A DNA stretch of 64,000 nucleotides, taken from positions 7,286,312 through 7,350,311 of the forward strand of contig NC_092675.1 in assembly GCF_964355755.1 (NCBI RefSeq), in the 5' to 3' direction. This DNA comes from Antedon mediterranea. Lineage: Eukaryota; Echinodermata; Crinoidea; Comatulida; Antedonidae. The notes under the pieces were generated by a model. It was not told the origin of the DNA and did not search any database. It saw nothing but the letters and a program-made list of their open reading frames with translations. Position 1 is the stretch's first letter. Every line of letters begins with the position of its first letter. This document shows, piece after piece, positions 48,192-59,521 of the stretch. A program made the position numbers and the translations under genes.

Positions 48192-49145
48192 GACTTGCCC
48201 CAAGTCTGTATTTATTGTCTTTTTTTTATTTATTTGTTTTTATTTCGACCGCGATTTTTGTCTGAAAATACAGACTTGTGAAACACGTATAGAAATCGAT
48301 TTGCAAACCGCAAACATCCGATAAGAATGATGTAGGTTATCATACCGTATTTGGCTATATAGGGCGGGCGGTATGTAAATATGGATTTCGAATCAACCAA
48401 TGATCATTTTGTTTCAAAATGAAAAAGATCGAGTACGTACGTACAGTGTGCTGAATATACGATCGAGACTGAACAACTCTTGAAATATAAAATCGTGTTG
48501 CCAAGTTGTTTTGTTTATTAATTGTTCTGGCCTAGGCCTCCTTCGTAGGCGGGTTCGTAGGGCTACTCAACTCGTACGTATGACCTTCCAAATAAAACGC
48601 CAATAAGGTACATACCACCACCGACCGCCGGCACACAACAGGGCTACACCACCACACAGAACAGGACAGGGTCTGGGTGGGAATTAAATCAAATTTTCTC
48701 CGCATAATAAATGCCATCCATTCAATGTTTGATTTTGCGGAGAACTAGCCTATCATATCACGACGAGTTTTCATGTTCTTGGGAAAAATCAAATGTTTAC
48801 CAGACTACTAGGCATATAAAATCATTTTTAGCCTTCAGAAACTTTCATCAATGTACCCAAGTACACATTGTCTAAACGTAACATAGCGCATGCGCATCGT
48901 CTTAGACGTTGAGTCTTTGAAATTCTGAAATATGAATATTAAAACGACGTACGAGTGAGTAGCCAATGGCATGCGGCTGAAACTAGTCAACTGGATAATT
49001 TATGCACCAAGAATTCTTGGTGTCAAACCACGTGACTTATGCGTGTTTCCCCAGACGGAGTATCCAAACTCAAGTAATACACGTATGAAACGCCATATGT
49101 GCAAAAATATTTATATTTTTACAAAACTCCGTCTGGAGCCCAGAC
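48192..49145. mobile_element. 954-bp insertion in C 3' spacer
   Basis: Copy of the B insertion. Confidence 0.7.
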
Positions 49146-51999
49146 TAGATGTATTGTATTGTCTCAATCTTTACAGATGTTGCATGAGTAAAGGTCTGTT
49201 TTTCGTGAAGAATGGAAATATGTGATTCGATTAAGCACTCTATTTGGTTTGCTTTATATTATTATTATTATTCATTTACTCGTTATAAAAACATACTTAA
49301 TATATATATCAATCCCATGATAAAAAGACAAGTTACAACAGATCGTCTAGATACACGGTATTATATAATGAAATACAATTCAAAAACACACAGAAATAAT
49401 ACTGGTGATAAGATAAGATAACTTTAAGTGCTTACAAAGTAATCAATTAAATTAGCATTGTTACTTAAATATTTATAAATATAAAATGTATATAAAATTG
49501 TAATCAATTCAATGCATATCAAAATATAAAAATATGTTATTTTATGAGAACATTATCGAATTTAAATACGGAACCAAAACTACCATCGATAATTATAGAT
49601 GATTTGGTTGTACCAATGTGGACAGACGAATGTCTTCATTACCGCATCAAGAGAAACTAATCTTTAAAGTAATTTTTTTGTTTAAAAGATGTTTAACTTA
49701 CCGTTGAAAAATATGTAAATATGTTTTTATTTATTTTTACAGCTTTTTTTAAATTTCTGTACAGGTATTTATTTATAACTTGTATAATGTAACATGATAA
49801 ATTGAATGTATAAGTACATACATACATTTACAATAAACAGAGATAGAATGTGAATAGTACATATTTATTTACATGTAAGTTCACGTAACTTACATTAGTG
49901 TACATATACACAGTAATTGTACTTTGTGGTTTTTTTTGAAAAATATGTATAATCGATTATCGATATTCTTATAGATTAATGTCGTATTATTTTATGCAAA
50001 TACTATTTATTGATTGGCAGATTATGTCTGATGCCCATTATTATAACAAATTTTACATTCCACGTCGACAGCTTTAATTATTGGTAGGAATATTACGAAA
50101 GTAACAGGGTGGGTAGACATTTCAGGAAAACAAAATGCTAATCATCACACTTTTTGCCTTGCATTCGCCTCGCACTACGGAAACAAGAGCGAGGAGTGTC
50201 ATGATACATTTTAAAAAACGTACTAGATACTGCAGCTGTAACTACATACATCTTAACTGACTATCGCAAGTCATCATCATGTACAAGTCTAGGCGAAGTG
50301 TATTAAATACTTAAATGGAATACATTGTTGTCTCTACTACTGTGAGTTCTATCTCATCTATCCCCCATGTCGACACTAAATCCGTAATCGGAGCAGATTG
50401 TTTTCAGACAGTTTTCAGAATTGTAATTTATAATAATGTAATAATTTATTCATTCATTTAGAGTAAATAAAGTAAATATATTTTTACAGGGATAAGTGCA
50501 TGCGCAGGATAGCTCAGACGTAAGAAATCGAGCCCATACCTTCTTCACACAAAGGCAATTATATTCTGTGCCATTTTGAAGTGTGCTGTTATTATGTGTA
50601 ATATATAATACATTTTTAAGGGTAGAGACGAATTATTATAAGTATAACAATAGGGTACAGTATGTCACCAAAAATGTAGTTGTTTGAAACTGTTAAACAA
50701 TGTGTAATGTTGTATAATTATGGCATAGATATTTATAAATTTAATAATCATTTTTTATATGTATTTTCATAACTGTTATATAATTTACGGTATAAAATAT
50801 AAATCAACACATGTTTAAAAAGATAATTATTTTCATAATGTAATAAAGAATTGAATATAGGAAATTCATTTATCTCATACGGTTGTTGTAGAATCAAAAA
50901 GTCGAAACTAATTTTTATCAGTTTGGACTATATTGTACTCTTTTTTTTAAATTGCAGTTTTAGGAATGTTAAATTCTTTGCTTAGTGGAAAACAGTTATC
51001 CGTTTCTGTAAGAAATAGAGTCAAAATTGTTAATTAATTTGTTAAATTTGCCTCATTAGAATACAGTATTATATGGTTTGTTGTTACCATAGTCTTGTGG
51101 AAATGTGTGTATGTTACAGAATATTTAATAAAATCAATGTAAACACAGTTTAGATGTTCTTTATAGATATCTGTTTTATTCATTAAATAATAAATTGTAT
51201 AATGTACTATACTGTTTTTTTTCCAAGAATTGGTTTGTGAAAATATAGTATGTCTACCAACTTGAGGATTGAATGTTTATATTTATTATATATATATATA
51301 TTTTTTATAACGTAGGCTACTTTATATCTTGGAAACCGCTAGTCACAGATACTTAATGATAGCGTCAAAATCTTTAGAATATATGTTTTTATATTCATTT
51401 TAGCGTAAAAGTTTGTCAAAAAATGAATGAAATGAAAATATTGTCCTTTGACCTTTTTTGGAGTTTTTGTTTTTGTTTTCTTCTTGTTTGTGGCAGTTTA
51501 TGGTGCGCCTAAAATGATTGAAATTACCTGCTTGCTTTAGGAGTCTCCTGTATCTAGACCGGAGCCCAGGTCTGCAGCGTGACTTTGCGTCCTACAGAAA
51601 TGATTCTCTACTTGACAATATTTTTTAATATTTTGTTTTTAGTTTTAAAGAGATTATTTAGAGGGTGGGTTTTTAATATTTATGACAAGTTCATAGTTGA
51701 TAAAACTAAGCCGTCAGACAGATAGACAGATAGATGCACTATTAGACTAAACAACGATGCCACATACATGACCAATGTGAGTACAGACAGTATCCCAACA
51801 TTCACTTCCAACATCAACATCAGTAGGTGAGAGGATGCATTCCCCGTATGGGTTATGTATCCTCTCACCACCAGAATCCTTCATCAACTACAGTCATCCT
51901 CCAAGCACAGGAACATAACACACAAGTATGCGCAGCATCAAAACAGTTCAAGACATTGAGATCCCTTCACCGTGCTTTCAACAAACACTGCATGTAGCC

Positions 52000-54770
52000 A
52001 AAGTAGGGTTACCTGCACCCTCTAGCAAACTATGCCAACAATGTTTTTTTTCTTCCTTATATCAATACAAATCAATCTTTTTCTTGTTGGCTGAAAACAA
52101 AATAAAGTATAAGTATCAAGTACCAAGTATAATCTTTATTCGTTCCCACAAGGAGAAAATTACATTGCTCGTCTTAAAATACATCATAATTACAATATTT
52201 ATAACAACACGAAACAATACCAATTTTAAAAACTCATAACAAGAACATATTGCACATGACATTGCACAGTAAACATACTACTCAGTAGATGTCATTTTAA
52301 CTAAAACTAAAAATTAATAAATTAACAATTCTAAATTCAGGTATTCCAATGTTTCTCTTTATTACAAGAAGCTGTTTGATGCAACATACATTATATTGAA
52401 TCTTTTTAATACAAATAAACAAAAATATGTAAATTAGTTGCATAGTAATCTTTATTCACAAACATATATTTAGGATACTAGTTTTAATTAAAATCACATG
52501 CGCACTGATGTAGTTTACTATGCAATGTTCATTCATTTATCTGCTTCTTAAATTATTAGTAAATCTAACAAAATGGAAGATGAGTAAATAACAATAATAT
52601 CCTTTATAATATTGCAAGAGTTTAAATTTGTTATTATAGCATAATGAATTGGGCAGTTTATACGTGTGGAGACGGCATGAATTTCCCTATCCATAAATTA
52701 AAAGTATACAGTACAAATCACCAACATTAGAGTTCAAGAATTGAGAAGTTTGATACGTCCATGTTTCCATTTTTCTTACCTCAGCCCCAACCATGATGGG
52801 ACCGAGGTGGTGCAGAAGACCCCTCACTTAACCGCCCCTACCATTGAAATTAAGTCGACCTATGTGTATATTTCAGATTAAAATATTTTGTTTAAAAATG
52901 TATTGTCCCTTGAAACACACACAAATTTAAATTGGCCATATCAAAATTATATTAAAGTTATTCACTTTAAGTCGAAAAGTTTATGTAATTAACAGGTAAA
53001 TTAATTTGATTACATTTCGTCTGGAAAATCATCGCCAGCGAAAGTAAACAAAGATTTCAAACCACGAGTATGCATTATGCATGATGCTAATAAGGATTGT
53101 TTACAACTCGTCACGGTTGAGAAGGTGTTTGCACACAGATCGCAAGAAAGTTTTATGATTGGGATATGCATAGAGAGTAGCCAAACAAGCGCGTTGCATT
53201 ATGTAAATTTATTTGGGTTTATTTATAATATTAAATAATTCAAGTGTTTGGAAGATCTTGGTAAATTTACCAAGCATTTTGAACCAATTTTTACTTTTTT
53301 TATCACATTTAGATATTAATTATGCTGTATTTTGTTATATCTAGGGTAGGGTAGTCTAGATCAAATTATCCTATAACAGTTGAGATATTTTCTCCTAAAT
53401 TAAATGCATACAAATCTGACCCAAATCTGACTATATGACATTAATTTTAACTCCTATTCATATTGGGTGTTACTTTGTCCAATATGTTATATATGACACC
53501 AAAATAACACTTAAATTATTTGATATTATAGATAAACCGAAATAAATGTACACTATTTAATATCCTCACTTTAGTAAAAAAATAATACAATATGCACATT
53601 TTAAACAAATTTAGCATCATATTACAGATTTCTAATACAAGTTAGGTAGCAATAGATAGAATATTATATGGACTTTCATTTCATACCAAATAGTTTTTCC
53701 AAACACTTAAATTAGTTAATACTATATAAATAAACATAACAATTACGCTACCAAATATTCATTTTTTGTATAATGATAATCAAAATATGCACATTTTCCA
53801 TACAAGTTGGGTATCAATGGGTAGCATATTGTGTATGTTTTCATTTGATACCATACAGTTGGTCAATTGGCATTTTAAAGAATAATTTAACCCGAAAATG
53901 TGTTTTTTGGTAATTTTTGGGTCAAAGGTCAAAAAGAGCATTTTTTCGCTAAAAGTTGTGTTAGACTGAACATAAATATGTATATTTTGAACAATTTGAC
54001 ACCAAAAGCAAATCTGTACGACAAGTGGTTGTCGAAATATAAGAACACATTTTTAACCTTTGACCCCGATTTTGGGCATGTTCGTCCCGGATAGCGAATT
54101 TTTGTTGTTCGTTGGGGTCAAATTATCCTAAAACAGTTGAGATATTCTCTCCTAAATTAAATGCATACAAATCTGACCCAGGTCCTAGACTAGTTGAGGT
54201 TGTTGAGAATTGCCTTTGTGACCTGATTACTAAATTTTTCTATGGTCATTTTCTTGATCAGTAAACATGATATGTCTTTGGGCACTTGTTCATTAGAGTG
54301 ATATTAATATGAGTGTATTTTGATATTAAGCAAAGACAACATTCGCTAGTTATTAAAAATGTAAGTGTGCTCCGCGCAAAAATGTTATACCAGCTTTAGG
54401 AATGTCAAAATAAGGTGTTTTTTAACATTGTGATTATTTGTCATATTAAAGCAAATATAAATATTATTTTAGGAGTAATTTGAGACTAAAATTATAATTT
54501 TCTGTCTAGTGGTTGCTGATATATTGATATGGCTATTTTCTTGACTAATGGTCAAAAATAAAGTTTCACGGTCATTTTTGGCAAAAGTTGTTCATTAAAG
54601 TGAATAGAAATATGTATCTTCTGATTATTTTGACACCAACTACGACCATATCCGCCCTACAATTTTTGAGATATTAAAAGTGTATTCTAAGCCAAAAATG
54701 TTCGGGCCGGCTATATGTCAAAGATAAAAATTAGGAGGTTTTTATAACATTAAATTAACTGTTATTACAA
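52000..54770. mobile_element. D-specific 2.7-kb insertion in the C-D spacer
   Basis: B and C run from GCATGTTAGCCAAAGTAGG (24,636) to ATTACAATGAATTTGG (24,823) in under 200 bp, while D needs 2.8 kb. On the minus strand near 52,115-52,165 is TTCTCCTTGTGGGAACGAAT AAAG, a typical LINE 3' end. A 62-bp direct repeat lies at 53,361-53,422 and 54,118-54,180. One end of the TTAA MITE sits at 52,892. No gene seen. Confidence 0.6.
53361..54180. repeat. 62-bp direct repeat, 757 bp apart
   Basis: TCAAATTATCCTATAACAGT at 53,361 and TCAAATTATCCTAAAACAGT at 54,118 continue alike to AAATCTGACCCA. The sequence between carries further loose repeats (ATTTTGAC.CCAA). Could be two copies of one element or short terminal direct repeats. 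Confidence 0.75.
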
Positions 54771-55544
54771 TGAATTTGGTGATGGTTATTGTTTCGCTTG
54801 GTGATGATTCGTTGGCTTCGCAATGAACTGTCCATGATTTGACTTAACAATGGATCTTTTTACTTGACGATGAATCTTTTTACTTGACGATGAATCGTTT
54901 GACTTGACAATGAATAGTTTGAATCTATCTCAGTAACTCAGAAGGTCACTAAGCGCTTCCGTAGTATTTTTTATTGAAGTTATTATTAATATATAAACAT
55001 AATACGTTTTTACGACGTGATGAAGAGACTTAGGCATGTAGTTAACGTTTTTATGATTACATTATCAATTCTTAGTGAGATATTTTATCCTAAGATAAAT
55101 TTATATAATTAAGATATTGATATAATCAATGTGAATTTATGAATGACAAGCAACTATGATAGGATGTAGGCCTATCTGCAAGCTTTCTACATTCATGTAG
55201 CCCAACATATCTTTTGCATATGATACATCTAAAATGACATTATTATGTTTGATAGCACTTTAAAAATGAATTCACATACATACGGCTTAGACGGCCTGTT
55301 TTCTGATATAATGGAAAATCATGTCAGAAAATCGTCAGAAAACGGCACCGTCTTCCTCTCCGTTGAACGAAAGAAGTGTTCAATTTGGTTTCCACCATGC
55401 CAAGACGTAATGCAAGAAAAAATCGAGAACAAAATCGCGAAATATCACAAGTAGGTCTTTCTGCTCGATACTTATTGTTTGACGGGAAGTTCCTATGTAA
55501 TACTGTAGTCGACTTTCAGAGTCCATTAAGAAAACAAGGCCATA

Positions 55545-55640
55545 TACGTGGCTGCAGTCGCGTGCTAAAATGTAAGTTAGTGTTTACCGACCAACAGACC
55601 GACCGACCAACATAGTGAGCTGTAGAGTCGCGTCTTTGTT
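55545..55640. repeat. GACC-repeat element, copy upstream of D
   Basis: Left end GTGGCTGCAGTCGCGTGC, central CCGACCAACAGACCGACC run, right AGCTGTAGAGTCGCG; truncated right end. Confidence 0.68.
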
Positions 55641-55917
55641 CTAGTTCATTACATTTATAGAGCGAATCTCGCTTATTCGTGAAATAAACGCCACCAACAA
55701 AAAAGGCAGAAATAAATAAAGAAGAAATAACTACTAGATTTTAACTCGTCACCATACATTTGGTATTTGTTAGGCTAACGCAACACATTAAGAGAAACAA
55801 ACCTGTTATAAATAGCAAGTAAGGTTTTGTATTACTATCAATCGGCCACAAATTGCATTAAGATGCATTCATGTATTTATTTGGTAAAAATCAATTTCAT
55901 TAACATTAATCTAATTT

Positions 55918-56171
55918 CCGTTACAGAACATAGCACTTAATGGATACTCGAGATCTAAGAGAGAGAACTGCTACCTTATTGGCTGACGAAGATGAAATTA
56001 AAGTATCGTGACTATTCGGATACAATCTGGTACTAGACGATAAATTCGGTGATCTCTCTTAGCTTTTTTTTTTTTTCTATCTGTTCTTTTTATTCTCTAC
56101 TACTATCGTTTTTATACAAATTATTTAGCCTGTCAACTAAAAAAATACAAGTTTTGCTTGTAACTTTGTAG
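55918..56171 (+). promoter_or_regulatory. Conserved 5' flank of receptor D
   Basis: Homologous to the flanks of B and C (TTGGCTGACGAAGATGAAAT core, GATCTCTCTTAGC), again ending in TTTGTAG before the start codon. Sequence further upstream differs more. Confidence 0.45.
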
Positions 56172-56223
56172 TTCACAGAAGAAATTTAACGGCGATTGAT
56201 AAAATAATTGCTTATTTTTTAAG

Positions 56224-56702
56224 ATGTCAACGTTTGAAGAAGAAATATATACTGAAACGTCAACTGTGTTTTCTGCTTTAGGAATCGGAACTTACAAATA
56301 TGAGAATGTTACCTACCTGAAGAGCAGAGATATGTCACTATATTCGAGCAATTCACTGAACGAAAACTACTATGACTACGACTCAAATGATGATGAAACA
56401 TTTTATCGTGTTCTCACATGGTGTGTTTACACGACAGTGTTTGTGACGGGATGTTGTGGAAACATTCTTGTGTTGTTTTTGATACATCGATGTCGCCAGT
56501 TGAAAGGTGTCCCAGCAATGCTACTGGTCAGTCTTGCTGTTGCTGATTTCCTAGTGTGTTTTATCATCGTACCAGCTGAGATGTACACGTTTTATGCTAC
56601 TGAGTTTCACTTGGGACCGTTTGTCTGCAAGTTTCTTACTTTACTGCACCAGTTGGTGTTCGCTTGTTCTTCGTTCACACTAACACTTATCAGCATTGAG
56701 AG
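56224..56702 (+). CDS. Receptor D, exon 1: N-terminus to TM3 of class A GPCR
   Basis: First exon of the fourth receptor; exons 1-3 (56224-56702, 57346-57469, 59064-59324) encode 288 residues and the last exon is outside the window. The start ATG follows TTTTTTAAG and begins MSTFEEEIYTE. There is one sequon (N28) and a Tyr/Asp patch (NYYDYDSNDDE) resembling A rather than the long tyrosine run of B and C. TM1-TM3 hallmarks are present, with small changes from B (for example LFLIH for LFSIH). Donor AG|GTAGGT. Ligand unknown. Confidence 0.9.
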
Positions 56703-57134
56703 GTAGGTATACTTCATATTTATTGTTACTGTGTTCTGTTTCCATACTGGTACAGTTCTTCAATTTTTGTAATTTTTTTTAAATTTTATTTTTTACGCAT
56801 CAACAGCAACAAACTCGCCAATTACATGATAGATAAACTATGCTTGTTTGGTCGTTTGTTAACATAATTAACACTAAAGTAGGTCTGTTTATAAATCCAT
56901 ATAAATATAACATGTAATATAATATTAATAAAAACCAAATGTTACAATTTTAATCAATGTGAATCAAATGTAGGCCTTGGTTAGTGCTACCTTTTATTTG
57001 ATTCAAATGACAGGAATCTATTTAGAAGTTATATAAACAAATAATGAATGTTTTATATTCATATAATGGAGAAATAATGGAATTTGGTAAATGATGAAAG
57101 GTTAAATATTAACTCGGCTTTTGAAAAACATGAA

Positions 57135-57316
57135 ACATATTCAACGGGATATTGATCCAGTCAGCCATTGTTAATATACAAATAATGAATATTTACGAGT
57201 GTAATGGTACAAATAATGGTGTTATTTGTACCATTACACTCATAAACATTCATTATTTGTATATTATTGTAATATGATTACACAATGGCTGACTATATTA
57301 ATGTTCTGTTGTACAT
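57135..57316. repeat. Shortened hairpin before exon 2 of D
   Basis: Same inverted repeat with the apex deleted (ATAATGGTGTTATTTG is now the loop) and a small deletion in the left arm, but arms of about 80 bp still pair. Confidence 0.85.
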
Positions 57317-57345
57317 GTTTCCATAGTTAATCATGTCTTATTAAG

Positions 57346-57469
57346 GTTGTATGTTGTCAAATATCCCCTTCGTGCAAGATCTGTTATTACAACAAGACGT
57401 GCTCGGTTTGTTATTGCCGGAGTATGGCTGTCTGCGGCGTTATGCGCAGTACCAAACACATACAGGCAG
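57346..57469 (+). CDS. Receptor D, exon 2: ICL2 and TM4
   Basis: A 124-nt exon from TTAAG|G to CAG|GTAATG completing the E-R-L Arg and encoding ICL2 and TM4. A shortened version of the intron-1 hairpin ends just upstream. Confidence 0.88.
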
Positions 57470-57764
57470 GTAATGTCAATAATATTAAATCATATTTTTA
57501 AAATGAGATAATTTTGTTATTGTAATTATTATTACTAAGCATAAACCACCCTAGATAACTTTTCAATAATACCAATTCTTTAAATATACACCGATTTGTT
57601 TCAAAAAGGTAATCAATAGTCACTGTGCATTAAAAATATGGCATCAAATTTGCTACCGTACTGTACTGTTTTATCACAAATTACTACTTCGCTCGCTCCC
57701 ACTGTAGAAGTGTAGACGATGGTTCTCGAAATGAATGTTTTAGAAGGACGCTCTGGCCTGGACG

Positions 57765-58585
57765 TTTTCGGTCGGTTACCATTATTGAAATGTTTGATAT
57801 TCATAAAACTAAACCTACTACTAACCTGTTTCACTGTGTCTTAGATGATTGATAGTATTTTAACGTATAGTGTTTATTGTTTGGTAGGGCCCTTATAGGG
57901 TGGAGGTGGGGATGCGGAGTTAATTTGAGGGAGGTGCTTATTGGAGGGATACGTTTAATTTGTTAGTATTAATAATAATAATAATGGTAACATATATAAA
58001 TAAAATCTAGTAGATATACAAAGTGGTAAAAAAGAATAACAAATACTTGGTAAATTGTAGATAACAGTCTGATAAAATCTACAACAAATAGTATAATTGT
58101 GTTATAAATATAATACAATATTGTGTGTATAAATGTGGATGGGCGTTTAATAGATGGTTTGGGAGGGTGGGTATGGGGGTCGGCGATAATTATTTTAAGT
58201 GATGTTTTGTTTGGGAGGTGTTCCGGGCGTTTATTAAAATAAATACCATCGTAATTGGTATAATTAATACATTATTCCGCGACACAGTGGGCCGTTTTGC
58301 CAAAGATGGAAAACGTTTTAGACGGCTTGCAACATTGGCAGAAGTATCCCAGGTCCTAACAACACAGATAGCGCACATCAGTATACAGTCCTGACATCTT
58401 ACTCAACAACTCGGCTATCGGGGTTTCACTCTATTTCAAACAAAAGCTCTTATCATTTGTTCTCCCGATGCAATTGTATTGTATATACTTATTCCCCACA
58501 TTATATTCCTATGCTTTATGAATATATTTAATTTGATCTTTATTAATGTACTATACCGTACCTTCACACGCGCGGTCCGAAAATA
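57765..58585 (+). repeat. Dispersed repeat R2, D intron 2
   Basis: Diverged copy, preceded by AGTGTAGACGATGGTTCTCG. Its right part is cut short at the GACC-repeat element. Confidence 0.72.
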
Positions 58586-58589
58586 TATA

Positions 58590-58712
58590 CATGGCTGCAG
58601 TCGCGTACACAAATTTGAGTTAGTGTTTACCGACCGACCGACCGACAGACCTACCGACAAACCGACCGCCATAGTGAGCTGTAGAGCCGCGCACGCGACT
58701 AAAAATGAAACT
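58590..58712. repeat. GACC-repeat element, copy in D intron 2 (longest)
   Basis: Ends GGCTGCAGTCGCGTAC and GCGCACGCGACTAAAAATG; the central run of CCGA/CCGACAGA units is the longest of the set. Its translation gives a meaningless DRPT repeat. Confidence 0.72.
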
Positions 58713-59063
58713 TTGGACACAAATTGCAAGAAAAGACCCTGCTGAACACCATTTTAATTATGCAAATTAAGCTACTTCCTAATATCCAAACATTTCATAA
58801 CGTTGATAGTTCTGTTCTGTATGGCCCAAAGAACCTATTTCATATAAAAAAACTTTCTTTGCCATTTAAAAATCTAAATCCCATGGACTACTTGTGCAGC
58901 GCATATTCGGGCTTCCGTACAAGCGTTTAAATCATTTTTTTTTTCTTTTTTATCGCTGTTTTCTTTCAATTCTCTGATGTATTTTCCATGCATTCTTTTA
59001 ATTTTCCATGCTGTTTTTCTTTCACATTATTACTACTACAATTATTATTATCTTTCTAAATAG

Positions 59064-59324
59064 ATATATCAAAGGCATGTGTGGGACATACACAGTTGGG
59101 CAACGTGTAGCCCAAGCGTGATAGAACCTTGGAAAAAAATTAACGCCATGTTTGACTTCTTGGTAACATTTATCTTTCCTGTACTTATCATGGGAGTAGC
59201 TTACACAATTGGTACTGTCACTTTATGCAAGAGCACTAGAAAGAGTAAACGGTTACAAGGTATAAAGATGTCAAATAACGTGATCCGTGAGTCTGCAGAG
59301 CGACAACAGGCTGACAAAAACCAG
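59064..59324 (+). CDS. Receptor D, exon 3: ECL2, TM5, short ICL3
   Basis: 87 codons, TAAATAG|ATA to ACCAG|GTATAA. The ECL2 cysteine is kept (SWATCSPS) but neighbours differ from B (CVGHTHSWATC against HEWGIYRWATC), adding a second ECL2 cysteine. TM5 is FIFPVLIMGVAYTI. The last exon, by analogy with B, should start about 400 bp past base 64,000. Confidence 0.87.
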
Positions 59325-59521
59325 GTATAACTCGTAACAGTCATAACTGAGTAACAATACTCGGTAACTATTTCCTAAACATCTCTCTTCAAAATAAACA
59401 ATATTTACTTTTCATTAAAAAAAAATCCGTAGGGTAGAGCTGTGAGTACTCAAAACAGAGCATTACCCGTATGACTGAACAGCTGACAATAGTATATTTA
59501 TAACCATCGTGGCGTCATTCA

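Larger units (their letters stand above)
36717..50560 (+). repeat. Tandem duplication unit 2 (receptor C unit)
   Basis: Second copy of the unit. To the right of about 50,560 the sequence turns into the more diverged D-unit spacer (substitutions every few dozen bases), which marks the right edge. Confidence 0.92.

Noticed and set aside
51928-52239. 103-codon plus-strand frame in the D spacer
   Set aside because: It crosses the boundary of the D-specific insertion and the homologous B spacer has no such frame.
58479-58745. Frame with DRPT repeats
   Set aside because: Translation of the GACC microsatellite; no conserved protein.
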